Position numbers and translations under genes: made by a program. A stretch of DNA of 64,000 bases from Rallus limicola (lineage: Eukaryota > Chordata > Aves > Gruiformes > Rallidae). This document shows positions 52,159-63,445 of the stretch, one piece after another (within the stretch, counting starts at the first letter, position 1; every line of letters begins with the position of its first letter). The stretch is taken from contig JAKCOZ010000005.1 of NCBI GenBank assembly GCA_022605955.1, forward strand, positions 7,784,001 through 7,848,000, read 5' to 3'. The notes under the pieces are model-generated. The model saw only the letters and a program-made list of their open reading frames with translations. It made no database searches and was not told where the DNA came from.

Positions 52159-54591
52159 GTCAGTTGACTGATTAAAAAGCTTAATTAGATGCTCAAATAC
52201 AGGAGGACATTCTGGTATTCTTCAGGGAGTTCTGACCAGCTGGCTCAGCTCATCTTGTGTGGTTGGGAGAAAACCCGCAAACCTTACTGCTGTCTTCTGG
52301 TGGGTGAAACAAGAGTGGCTTAATTTAGTGTCATTTCTGTGCTCTAACTACCCTCATCTGTCCCTCCTGCCTCTCCGCAGAAGATTATTCTCATTGTACA
52401 GTTGGTACCTTCACTTCAGCTTGAAATCAGTGTTACCAAATGAGGAAGTCCTATTTTCTGTGTTGCTTTTGCATGGCTGTTGTGGCCCTCCCAGGAGTGA
52501 TCTTGCTCACTTCACTGGCCCTAAGAAAGCAGGTGTTTTTTAGCCACGTTATTCTGTTAAATCTTCTCACCAAAGTCTGGTGAAAGTCAAGGAATATGAA
52601 AGGGTACAACAACTGGTTCAGTTGGCTTGTCTTGAAGACTTCATCTTTTGTGCCCGCAACTCATGGTTCAGAACCTCATTTACTCAAGTGAACTATAGCA
52701 GTAAAGGAGGTTTCTATCCAGAGCAGAAATTGCCAATGTTAAAAGAAACCAAACCATGACCTTTTTTTTCTTGTTGCTAGCTGCTATATGGCATGAAGAA
52801 GGCATGCAATTACCAACCTTACAAAAGAAAATTAAAAAATCAAAATGTTTATTGGAGGTTTATCATAGGCTGAATACGCATTTTCTCTTTTGCTATGATT
52901 AACCGGCATAAATGATTATTTGGAAGTTGTTTTACAAAATAATACAGAGTCTAGCAGAGTGTAAAATACTGCTCTCCCTCCCCCCATAAAATGACAGCAC
53001 TTAACATCAAAATTAGAGTTAAAATATAACCGGTGATAAGAGCATTCAAAAGGCTTTGTCACGTGAGTAGAAGGAAATAAATTTGTGGGATTAAGTAATG
53101 AGCATTGTTTATGCATGTCAGAAATATCTGGAAACAGTCAAAAGTTACCACCTGAATAAAGAGCAGGGTATTTAGGATGATGCTCTTAAAATTTTTGAGA
53201 GGAAAATACATAAAAATTCTTGATTTCGAAAAATTGCAATGTGGTAAATTTTCATCAGCTGGGAATTAACTGAAAGACATTTACTGTATAGAAGCAGCGA
53301 GCTTGGGAGTATTTGAAAAAGGGTTTTTAAACCTGCCTGTTCTCTACATCCCCTGGAACAAGTGAGGATAGCAGCAATAAAACTTGCTGGCAAATGAGTC
53401 TGGATAGAAAGGTGCTGGTTTTTGTTGGTTGTATTTTCGGTTTTGGTTTTATATGATCCTGTACTGTTGATCAAAGTAATCAAACAGTGTTACTAATAAC
53501 CTCCTACAGGTAACTAATGCAGCTTACTCATGGCTGGTAAGCTGAGGATAAGGGATATTCCTATGCTTTCCAAATTTCAAATAGAATTCTAAAGGCAGAG
53601 CCTCAAACATTCTAGTTAATAAAAATTGGCATAATTAAAATAGAATAGCCTAAATAAGGTTTGGCAACAGCATTGTGGTAAATAATTTGGCAGAGCATTA
53701 TACTTTTTATTACCTGAGATGATCAGTTATTTAATTTCTGGCTCCACTCCAAGTTCAGCTAAAGCCAACAGAAATCTTACCATAGACTTTTGATAGGACC
53801 TGAATCAAATGCTTCATAATTCATGTTCACAAATTGTGGTGAGGAAATGCAATTCCATTTGGTGCTTTGGTTTCACTTTTCTAATGATTTCACACACACA
53901 CAAAACAGACAGGAATAATACTATTCATCTATTCAATAGTGTTAACACTATTTGTTTGATGAGTTGGAGTAGGCTTGCTTGTTTCACTGAAGCAAAAAAC
54001 AGGTTAAGTGATTTTTCAGTTGACAGAGATGACTTCTGACCCTCAGTTACTTGCTTTAACTAATAATCTGTCCTGTTTTATAAGAAGCTCCATGTTGGAA
54101 ACTTGTATGATGCTGAAAGAGCAACATAGAAAGTTTTTGGAAAATTTTGTTGGAGGTAATGGCTAGCTGCATCTGGTGTGACATGTTTAAACCTGTTCTG
54201 AGAAACAGAATTTAAGTACTGTGTAATTTTTCCCACTGTTTTGTTTAGACACTTCTGTTTTCAACTGTCAGAGTAGATCCCTGTTAATTCACTTAATATA
54301 CACCTCCTTTCCTACTGGTCCATGAAAGAAAGTCTGGAAGTCAAAACACCAATGACTTATGTCTGTACAAAACTCAATGCAAGTTGCTGGGGCTTTGCTC
54401 AAAAGTTACTTCCTCCTCCTTCTCCCAACGAACACCACTTGTATTAGCTGTTTTCTATATTCTAACAGTAACTGTATTTTCAGAAGAGACTGCATATAAA
54501 ATCTGGAACTCTGGCAACGCTTCTGAATTCACAAATCTCTGTAGTCAACCTTGTTGATTATTTTTTTCCTCTGCTAACCCTGATGACTCAG

Positions 54592-54645
54592 GAGTTCCAA
54601 AAAGTGACAAGAATCAAGGTCTATGGACCTGTAGTCAATGTATGA
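54592..54645 (+). other. Exon-like segment with stop (candidate exon c)
   Basis: Acceptor TTTTTTTCCTCTGCTAACCCTGATGACTCAG has a plausible branch point. It is followed in phase 0, as candidate exon b would require, by EFQKVTRIKVYGPVVNV and a TGA at 54643-54645. It is short and unrecognised. Confidence 0.2.
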
Positions 54646-56103
54646 AAGAAGAAAACCAAACAACTGACATTCAGTGAATTTTCTCCATTTACAGACAGAG
54701 GTAAGGTTACCTTATGTTCAACTAAAATTTAAACTCTGCATCTTATTTATAATGAGCATAATGTGTCTTAAAATCACCACAACCAGGCAACCAGTATTTG
54801 AATGTCAGGCACTGCATATTTTGAGTATCTTTAGGGTCTAAAGGGCAGATTCTGTGACTACATTTGAAGTATTATACCCTATACAGGGCAGGGTTTGCTG
54901 CCCCAAAAGCCACAACATTGACATTTAACAGTTATACCATCATAAGCTTGTGTGGTTTTGTTTTTATTAGGAAGGTCACAATTTTTGCTTGCTTTGCATA
55001 GAATAACTTGCAAATGATTTGTAGGAATAGTAGCATCAAATTTCAAGTGATTAAATAGGCTTTTGTACAATTCCTCTAATATTTAAAATGTGACTTTGCC
55101 AGATGCATACTTTACTGTAGTGACGTTAAAGAATCTCTCAACTCTCACAGGTCTTGTGAAACCCCTCTCCTTGAAAGCATTTCTACCAGTCCCATTAAAT
55201 TGGTCATTGTTAAGTCCCAGGAAAAATCTAGAAAAAAGCATGCTCTTCAGCTCAAGACACATATTAACAATTTATTTTTTTAAAGTTAACTAAAAGGAAA
55301 TCTTTTGTGAGCTTGGAATTCCACGATTTCCAAATTAACTTTGTAGTTTGGTTATCAACTGTCATCTTGCACTATTTGCTTATTTCAGTCTTACAGAATA
55401 GTAACCTCCAAGAACTTAAAAATCTACTCCAAGAACTTTGTAAGTAGGGCAACACTGACTTGAAGCTATCGAAACACAGGGATTCCCCTCTCTGTCAACA
55501 AGAAAGAAGCTGCAAAGAGGTTTGTAACTTGTCAGAAGTCAAACCTGATACTGTTTAGAAATGAGTCTTTGTCCACTGCTACCAGTTGGACTGCATGTGT
55601 TTTTCAAGGGGCAAGACTTCCTTGAGTAGCAGCTTTAATCTTCCAAATATTGGAATATAAAGGAGATATTTTCTTCTTTAGAAAAGCACTTACAGATAAA
55701 AATCTGAAGCAATCCTTTGCATCTCAGTCAATAGCACTACAGGTTCTCCCATGTTAAAAAACATGCAATTCAGTGAAATGTTACATATAACTAGTCAATT
55801 TATAATATGAAGTGTATTTTAGGCACCAAATTAACATACCATTTGCTGCTATTAGTGTTTGCCAAATCAGTTATGGGGGGGGCTGCAATTTGTTGCTTTA
55901 AAAAAAAAAATCAACTTTTTATGGTATAGTTAGACAACTGCAACAGTAAGAAAACACCAACCCAACACCTTGCCTATGAGGCTCACTGGTATGGCTTCCT
56001 GTGGCTATGGGAAGCCCCTTCCACTACAGGAGGGAAAGGGACAGCAATGCTGGTCTGTGACTTGCTCAGCAAGACCTAGAGGCCATATAGTGCTGGCAAC
56101 TGA

Positions 56104-56261
56104 TCATAGAATCATAGGGGTTGGAAGGGACCTCGAGAGATCATAGGGTCCAACCCCCCTGCCAAAGCAGCTCCCAAGTTCATACTGCACAGATATGCAA
56201 CCAGACAGGTCTTGAATATCTCCAGAGATAGAGACTCCACAACCTCCCTGGGCAGCCTATT
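56104..56261 (-). mobile_element. CR1 LINE 3' fragment
   Basis: The + strand starts TCATAGAATCATAG and continues GGTTGGAAGGGACCTC, the reverse complement of a CR1 3' end. Only about 160 bp survive, so this is a severely 5'-truncated copy on the minus strand. Internally it matches the copy at 38844 closely, so the two are probably the same subfamily. It lies about 1 kb downstream of the PRRG4 stop codon and may be inside its 3' UTR. Confidence 0.93.
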
Positions 56262-56487
56262 TGAGTAAGATGTAAAAATAGGGTAGCTACAATTGGAGCT
56301 AAAGAAATTGTGTTGATACAGTTAACCAGCAACTCATTAAAGTCTTCACCACAGCATTGTGGGTGGTGGTTATTTATCTGATTTGATGTTTCAATCTACT
56401 TAAAGGTATCATTTTGGTATTCCAGTAGGGCTGTATATACTTATGCAAGGCACTACTGTGGGGTAATTTAGCCCTTGATTCCACAAG

Positions 56488-56693
56488 CTAAATGTCTTTT
56501 TCAACATTTAAATCTTCAAATTGCACTAGAAACATTATTTGTGAAACCTGGGTACTAATCATTTGCTTAACATCCTGACTCATAGCACTCTCATTCACTT
56601 CAACCTGGTATTTAGTGCTGAACATCAAATCCATTTGATAAGAGTATACTTTGTCTGAATGGGTTGTGCACCATGTAATTGATTCATTTTCAT
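56488..56693 (-). other. Terminal-exon-like open frame downstream of PRRG4
   Basis: On the minus strand, acceptor TTTCTGTGATTGTAATTTCAG is followed by 206 bp open in one frame, with (D)ENESITWCTTHSDKVYSYQM at its start and LVQFEDLNVEKDI then TAG at its end. It needs one incoming base (phase 1). The composition (many D, E, Q, V; few low-complexity runs) looks more protein-like than most chance frames here. It has no recognised homology. It could be an alternative last exon, an old gene remnant, or chance within the PRRG4 3' UTR. Confidence 0.25.
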
Positions 56694-57269
56694 CTGAAAT
56701 TACAATCACAGAAATATAACAAATTGCCTAGTGTGTTAGCTAGCAGCAGTGTCTGAAACCAGTGTAACCCAGAAGCAGTAATATAAATTAATCTGAAAGA
56801 TCAAATCATTAAGTAATTTTCATGCTCCTATCTATTACTTTAGTGACTAGAAGATTCACACAGCAGGGGTGAATATATCAAACAAAAGTAGACTTCTTAC
56901 AGTGGTTTAAAGAATTAAGCCACAAATAAGGTTGTATCAATAAAACTAGTTCTTTCTGAAGAAAAAAAACTATTAATAAAACATCCATAGTATCATGGGA
57001 TGGCTCAAAGTGCATATGGAAGAGGGTGGCAGTAAAAGACTGAACTCTTCATGCATTCCCTCCTCTTAGCACAGTAAGCTTGTGCAAAGAACAATCCCGC
57101 AGCCTTGGCAGCAGCTCACCTCTCTTCCCAAATGGGACCTTCACTCGTTCCTAGTCATGCTAAAGATCTTTCACATTTTTGTAAACTGTCTTGCAATATG
57201 CAAGGTAGCACACACTTTCTAAAAAAGCACATTGTGTCACAGTTATTGCTCCCGGAAGGCACTTCAGCA

Positions 57270-57492
57270 CTAAGGGGCAGGGAGTGACATAGACTTCTTA
57301 AACATCCGCGCCCCGTTTGGGGGCCCTGGATATGGGGGTGGTGGCATGCCGTGCTGTCCATCTGAAGTAACTGCTTGCTCATAAGTTGGCAGTCCTGAGT
57401 CATCAGTTCTGGGAGGAATTGGGTTTAAAGAAAATTCTTCATGCCTTCTGAAGATGCTAGATGAATTACGTCTTCTAATATAACCCAAGTAC
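57270..57492 (-). CDS. PRRG4: PRRG4 terminal coding exon 5 (cytoplasmic tail)
   Basis: Acceptor TTTGTCTAG|GTACTT is followed by 74 codons including the TAG at 57270-57272, residues 152-225. The tail has LPTYEQAV and PPPPYPGPP, the two WW-domain ligand motifs, and ends KKSMSLPAP. The LPxY plus PPxY pairing is the arrangement used by Commissureless-type adaptors. Confidence 0.95.
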
Positions 57493-60400
57493 CTAGACAA
57501 AGTTAACAGAATTAAGTGGCAGCTTCTGTTTTAAAGGGAGGAAAGTATATAAAGTCTTAGTTTAAAAAAAAAAATCCAAAAGCCATCCCCCCCCCCCAAA
57601 AAAAAAAACTATAACAAAACCCAGTTTCCTTCAATAGTCATAAAGACCAGAAGCCAAATATTCTCACCACAGTGTAAGAATCACTCAGTAATGGGAAATT
57701 TATAAGGAAGAGGAAGTGGAGACTCCTCTTGTGTGCCTTTCTAATTTAGCATAAAGGAACAAGAAGGCCTAGAGAATCACTTCATTTCACAGCTGAGGTG
57801 GTCTACAGGCCATGAAAAGCATACACCCTACTTTTGAAGGGTGAACAGAACACATGACACCTTTCATTGCAGGCCCCAACCTATTAAAATGATTCAATCT
57901 TTTTAGTGAGAGTATTTTGGAACCAAGAACACACACAAAAAGCAGCCCAAAGGTACTTCTGCCATGCAAGTATTGGTTTATGGTTTTGTGTTAACTTCAA
58001 CATAACTACTTCCAGGAAAGTAGAACTACAACACCCACTGGATTCTTTGAGAATACAGTTAGACAAACCCACAATGATTTTTTCAATTCCACTCTTAAGC
58101 AAGAGTTTTGTTTTGGTGTTTGGTTTAAGCAGTGAAATTCCTTACCCTGGTGGTTGCCTTGATTTGCATCTACTTTTGCAGCAGTAGAAGATAAGCAGTA
58201 TGATTATAACTAACAGTACTCCAGCAGCAACTAGACTGATGAGCAGTCCTGTAACATTAATCTTGTGTAGTGTCTCATCACCTGAGGATAAAACATTGGT
58301 TATTTTCATTACGTATTCTTTCCATCTAAGTAACATACAGCATATACTGTGGCATACTAATTTTGCTGTGCTATACAGCTGTTCCTTTCCACAAAAGTCT
58401 AGTTTGTGAGAAGCCACAACATCTGTGCACCACACAAGATTGTCATTCACATTCAGCTTAACGCAAAAGTGACTAAATAGTCTGTTTGCTGTACATAAAG
58501 CTTTTGAGGTGTCTGTCTTCTAATGCCTTCCAAATGTTATTTCAGGTACTTGTAACCTTGATCAAGCTACAGATCTTTCCTCCAATCATACTGACTTTTT
58601 TAAAATAAAGCATCTGAACCCGAATCAGACTGTTATGTTACTATTAAAGAAATGAGAGCGGTGGGGGGAAGTGGGACAGACACACTGTGAACAAAAACAC
58701 AGAAAGCTGACACAACTACTGTGAAGTTTACACACTGTAGTAAAGAAATGGACAACAAAATTTGTATTGTTTTTACCCGCAGACTTATAATGGATCCTAG
58801 TGTAAGAGGCTTCAGTGAGCATGTCTGAATGCAATAGGCTTGCACAGTTCACAGTGCATTTCAGTAAAAAGATCAATTCTGATTTTGCTAACTGAATGCA
58901 TTATGTATTTTTAAGACTGTACTATTACAACAAACCAAAATACTGCAATGTAAGAAAATAATAGAAGAATAAAAAGATGACTTACCTATTTTTATATTGG
59001 GGCCTTTAGTTGAATAGTCTTTCCAAAAATCCATCTATAAAATGACAGATCAGAGTTACAAGACCCATAATGGGCAGGCTTACTGACAGTTTTTTAAATA
59101 CGGTACAAAATGTGGGCAAAATTTTAACAATGGTGTAAACAGAAGCAACTCCTGCTGAAGGATTTGTATTTGCTTATCCTATGGTATTTTTGTGCTATGT
59201 TGAAATTTGCATAAAAATTACAATTTCACAAAGAAGAAAATGCCAGCTGTTAAAAGAAGTGCTTTTAACTGGCCAATGTTACCCCGTATTTCTTCCTGAT
59301 TATAGCAGAAGTTAGCATATATTCTTACACTAAAAAACCACTTCTGATTTACTTTTGTAAAACCCTACAGAAGAGCATTAATGAGGTAAAGTCAAGTTCT
59401 TAAGAATCAGACACTTGCATGAACAGGGTCTGAATTCCAGTCAGCTAGGAATAATAATGTGAGTTATTTACATGAAAAACAGATTGTGTGACTGTTATAC
59501 AGTAACTGCTTAGCTATAATTTTCACTTTTGCTACCCAGCAAAAGACTCAGTTGAGCTCCCAATTTAACACTTCTACCTTTTTCTTAAGGAAGTACTAGC
59601 AATGGCAAATTAACATTTCCACCTTCAGAATAGGAGTGTGTTCCTAGATCTTTCTACAGGCTAGTGCAGAGCACACCTACAATCACAGAGAGATTCCTGC
59701 TGCATGCAGGAAGGTACAGTCTTCACACCATCAGCATGTTCCATTATTGGACTGACCAGTTTCTTGGGTGTTTTTCTCTTTTTTCTATACCAGATTTCTT
59801 CCAAGCTTTATACAGGTAGTGATTTAGAAGATAATTTTATAGGAACACTCGGCAATAGCTGAGCTGCAGATTTAGTCTGTACCCCTCTTCTAAAACACTT
59901 GTTTGTCATGACGCAAGGACACGATCAGCCAATTAACGCATAGAGCATATGGAACACGTTCAGATTGGATGCTGGGAAGTTACTAAATAAACATATTTTT
60001 AAAATCATACAGGTATACCCACAAGCACTACTCCTGAAGTTTCATTTATATTTGTTTGCAGAATTGCAACCCTTGTCTAAAGTCTTTAAAAGAGTAGTAC
60101 ATATTTGAGTGTATTCACTGTATATCTAGAGCAATAACTCCATCTAATTGGGTCCTCTACTTTTAAAGTAAAAATAAGCAATCATTTTAAGTGCTATTTT
60201 CAGCAGGGCTATGCTATTTAGATGCGGTAATGATTGAGTAACCTCCTTCAGTACATTAAATCCAGTTTGAACAGCTACCGTTTTATCAGGGTCTTCAAAA
60301 AATTCTCTTGCTTCTTCATAACTGCACATCTCTTCAAAGCATTCTCTTTCCAGGTTATCTGCTGTGAATGCTTCAAAATCAAATCGGTTATTCAGAAGAT

Positions 60401-63400
60401 GTCGCCCAATGAATAAATTGGCCTCCTTTTCTGATGTGAACACTAATAAAAAAAATTAAGCCAAATTAAAACAAGTTAGGAAAGGTAAATCTGGTACTTT
60501 TAAAGAACAGTTAGTGTCTCTCATATGGTTAGCATCTCTCATCTACATACCAGAAAGAGAAATACCAAGGTTTCCTAAAATATCATCTTCACTGCTAACT
60601 CTTCTAATTCTGCAGTACAAAGTAAACATATTTTCCTTTCTTATAAAGCATTTCAGCTATTCCTTATCCTGGCCAAGACAATTTGAGTCTGATGACAGCT
60701 GTTGCTCAAGTTGATATTATCCCATCTGGAATGTGGGCATCATTTTTTTTTTTTTACTGGAGCTCTTAAGAACAAAGTGAGAATCACATAAAGCAGAAAT
60801 TCAGTCAGATCCAAACTCAGCATAAAGGCGGCAAAAAAGGAAAAAACCAGAATCTCAAGAATCCTCATCCTCAATATATATATTTCTCAATATTCTGGTA
60901 TCTGAGAGTTCCAAATACCACAAACAAAATTTGGAAGTTAAATCATGTCAGCAGAGTCCTAATAGTTTTACATTTGTTCTGCTTTCACAATCATGGCAGC
61001 AAGTTCTGTGTAAAGGCTGGCACACTGCCAACTGTATTTGTTTTAAATTAGTCCATAATAGGAGTTTTACTGTCAACAGGCACTTCTTAAGATATTTAAT
61101 GCCTTTCTTTTGTGCTTATTACAGGCTTCATGAGGCCTCATGGACTATGTTGTGAGGTGAGATTCCAGAAGAGTTAGTGAAATTTTAGAAGGCTTTGAAA
61201 AACAGGAATGCATTTTCTCACTAGGCATTTTCCATAGTCAAGTTTTAGCCTGCTCTTGATACAGCTTCTTTAAAAAAATTTTTTTAAAAATCTTTACATG
61301 ACAGACCTGTTTTTCTGGCTTGGTTTTTAGTTGAAAGCTTCATCTGTACTCCCAGGAAATTCAGACTATTTGGTTAAGCAAAATGACTAGACAATTATTT
61401 TTGCCAGCGTAATGCAGAAACAGCATTGTTACCTAGCAAGCCAGGCGGCTAAAAAAGGCGACGGGATTCAAAATAAAGTTATTCATCTACAAATGAGCTT
61501 TGTGTTCCTGTGAGCTTGTTTGGCTAGGTTATCACCTCATTCAGGAATTTACACCTGAATAGTTACTATTAGAACTTCCAATGGTATCTCAAAATGGTTT
61601 GCTCTCTGAAAACTGAGAAAACTGCAGTATAACTTGCATTTTGGTCATGCCTTTAATATTCTAGCATATTGAAGGACTATTACAGTATATTTTACTGTAA
61701 TTTATATAACATTCCAGATATATTCAAGGTGTCACATGTGTGCACACACATTTGTGTAGGAAAGGAAATCTGTTACTCTAAAATAGTTGCAAGGAAATCT
61801 AAGCCTAAAATATTTATTCTGTATCTAAGAGTAACCAGAGATAAAGACATAATTAAAAATAAAGAATCCAAACCCATAATTAGAAAAGGGAATAATTGGG
61901 GGGGATGGGAGGGGTGGGCGAATCAATGTATTGATTCAGTACAAATGATGGGAATAACTTTAGTCTTTTGAAACGGAATTTCAGTTTTCCTCAGTAGTGT
62001 TTCATTCCTTACCATGCAAGTAGCATTACCTATATTTCTGAATTAGATAATTGATGCATTTCAATTAATGTGGAATGCATAGACAAGCTGTCTGGAGCAT
62101 AGGACCCTCTAATTCTCCATGATTCTCCATGCTCCTTTTCCCTTTTAAGGAGTCTTTATCCATTTACCTGAACTTTTTTCACCTTGTAGGATCTAGTCAA
62201 AGTACACCTATCTCCATCTCTGAATTACCTGCCACCTGGTGATTCAGGTTGTATTTGGAGAAAGAAACAGATGGATTTGAATTCTGTCTTGTATGTGTGG
62301 GAACCAGATGTCATTCTGCAGTCCTTTAGGCCACAGTTCAATAAAATGGTAGATCCAGTTTTAGGAAGCCTAGCATTTCATTTAAATGCTGTGTAAAGTA
62401 ACTGCACTGGTAAAATATGTTCAGAAAGTGCTGAAGGGGTAACCTCTCCTTGCAGGTACCCCATACTCTTGGCAACTGTTATGCTTGCTCAATTATTTGA
62501 TAAAGAATTGGGCCCCTCCCTTTTCAATTCCATCTGTAAAGGAGGAGTGGTCTGGGCCAGTTGTAAGTGGAGTTCTGTCCTGTGAACTCGCAGAAAGGGG
62601 CAGCCTTGCAGCCTGATGTTTTATGTCCTAGAGCAATATGTGTTTTAATGAATAACCTGTCTCCAGCATTTTTCTCCTAGCCGTGTTTTCTGCTCAGCAT
62701 ACTGCCTTAAAGGCACCTCCTGCTCAATATGATGACTTTTTAAAACCTTAAGTTTTCAGCACCCCTTATCCACTAAGGAAAGCTGACAGTTAATATAAAA
62801 ATTTGTTTTTGAAGCCCTGATGCTTTTAAGTACCACAGAGCTTAATATTACAAGGCACAGTAAGGGGATCTGGTATTGAGAAAAAATATCGAGCTCAAAA
62901 ATCAAGCAAACCCTTTTAAATACAAAGGAACTTTAGAAATGCAAAAAAACCCTGTGATGTGCTCAGTTGTACCAAAGCAATATAGATTTCAAATTTTTGG
63001 ACTTTTGATGTTACTTAGAGGATTCCATGTCAATGAGAGTAATCCTAAAGACCTAGAGAAAGTTCAGTTGTCCCAATCTACACTTAATACTAAATACTTA
63101 ATCTACACTTACTGCTAAATGCTTAACACCAACATCCAAGTCAATTATCAATCATTTCAGCAAAAGATATTAAACCATTATAAAAACAGCATTAAACATC
63201 TTATTTTTTTTAATGAAAGATAAAAACCCAACAAAACTAAAGCTATCTATGTACACAAACATATTTCTCAGCAGAAGCAAAATTAGTTTTATTCTGGAAA
63301 CCATAAAAGCACATTAAGAGTTAAGTTACCATCTTTCCATTCAGGTTGCTTCAAGGTATTTAATCTCCCTGTGCAGTGAGGGAACGCAAACAGCATCACA

Positions 63401-63435
63401 GGTAGTTGACACAGCAGTACCAAAAATGCAAACAT
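57270..63435 (-). CDS. PRRG4: PRRG4, proline-rich Gla protein 4 (5 coding exons)
   Basis: This is the complete coding region of a single-pass type I membrane protein with a vitamin-K-dependent Gla domain. Five exons join to 678 nt in one frame, 225 residues (human about 226). In order: a signal peptide (1-19, MFAFLVLLCQLPVMLFAFP); a propeptide with an Arg-rich cleavage region ending LLNNR at about 51-55; a Gla domain at about 56-90 with the hallmark NLERECFEEMCSYEEAREFF; a juxtamembrane WKDYSTKGP segment; a transmembrane helix at 116-139; and a cytoplasmic tail with CCKSRC, LPTY (186-189) and PPPPY (202-206). Known for the family: these PY-type motifs bind WW domains of NEDD4-family ligases and YAP, and PRRG4 acts like Drosophila Commissureless in lowering surface Robo1. 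Intron phases are 1,0,1,2. Confidence 0.95.
57493..58145 (-). other. PRRG4 intron 4
   Basis: Intron of 653 bp with adjacent C and A homopolymer runs at about 57586-57609. I see nothing else. Confidence 0.85.
58146..58281 (-). CDS. PRRG4: PRRG4 coding exon 4 (transmembrane)
   Basis: This is a 136-bp exon, acceptor TATCCTCAG|GTGATG, donor CCAGG|GTAAGG, residues 107-151. It encodes the membrane helix VTGLLISLVAAGVLLVIIIL and onward to LIFYCC, followed by a basic stop-transfer KSRCKSR. The juxtamembrane cysteines are possible palmitoylation sites (inference). Confidence 0.95.
58282..58985 (-). other. PRRG4 intron 3
   Basis: Intron of about 700 bp, AT-rich, no recognisable element. Confidence 0.85.
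58986..59034 (-). CDS. PRRG4: PRRG4 coding exon 3 (juxtamembrane)
   Basis: This is a 49-bp exon, acceptor TTTTATAG|ATGGAT, donor AATAG|GTAAGT. It encodes MDFWKDYSTKGPNIKI, the aromatic segment that follows Gla domains. It is too short to stand out as an open frame; I placed it by phase and family structure. Confidence 0.92.
59035..60278 (-). other. PRRG4 intron 2
   Basis: Intron of 1.2 kb between the Gla and juxtamembrane exons, no recognisable element. Confidence 0.85.
60279..60442 (-). CDS. PRRG4: PRRG4 coding exon 2 (Gla domain)
   Basis: This is a 164-bp exon, acceptor TTTTATTAG|TGTTCA, donor AAAACG|GTAGCT, residues 36-90. It carries the propeptide and nearly all of the Gla domain: ERECFEEMCSYEEAR contains the paired Cys of the Gla disulphide loop and the clustered Glu residues carboxylated by gamma-glutamyl carboxylase. 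Confidence 0.96.
61898..61918 (+). other. Predicted G-quadruplex with short loops
   Basis: G runs of 7, 3, 4 and 3 are separated by loops of 2, 1 and 1 bases. It lies on the template strand of PRRG4, so it is a DNA feature and would read as C runs in the transcript. Confidence 0.7.
63075..63124. repeat. 25-bp imperfect tandem duplication
   Basis: Two adjacent units, 63075-63099 and 63100-63124, begin AATCTACACTTA and differ at a few positions. They lie in a PRRG4 intron. Confidence 0.8.
63330..63435 (-). CDS. PRRG4: PRRG4 coding exon 1 (signal peptide)
   Basis: The ATG at 63435-63433 opens a hydrophobic signal peptide, then HCTGRLNTLKQPEWKD and donor AGATG|GTAACT. A good acceptor, GTCTGACAG|ATACCACGCC, lies 10 bases upstream of the ATG (exon start about 63445). 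At least one non-coding exon must therefore precede it. Confidence 0.93.
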
Positions 63436-63445
63436 GGCGTGGTAT

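Larger units (their letters stand above)
45481..57269. other. Intergenic region between QSER1 and PRRG4
   Basis: About 11.8 kb with no gene I recognise by homology. It contains T/TG-rich low complexity at about 49865-49904, a CR1 fragment (56104-56261), an imperfect tandem repeat (48961-49006), and exon-like segments described separately on the plus strand (48346-54645) and the minus strand (56488-56693). The part next to 57270 must include the PRRG4 3' UTR. Confidence 0.75.
60443..63329 (-). other. PRRG4 intron 1 of the coding region
   Basis: Intron of 2.9 kb. It contains a strong G-quadruplex motif at 61898-61918, a 10-bp tandem duplication at about 62117-62136, and a 25-bp imperfect tandem duplication at 63075-63124. 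No mobile element or extra exon is recognised. Confidence 0.85.
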
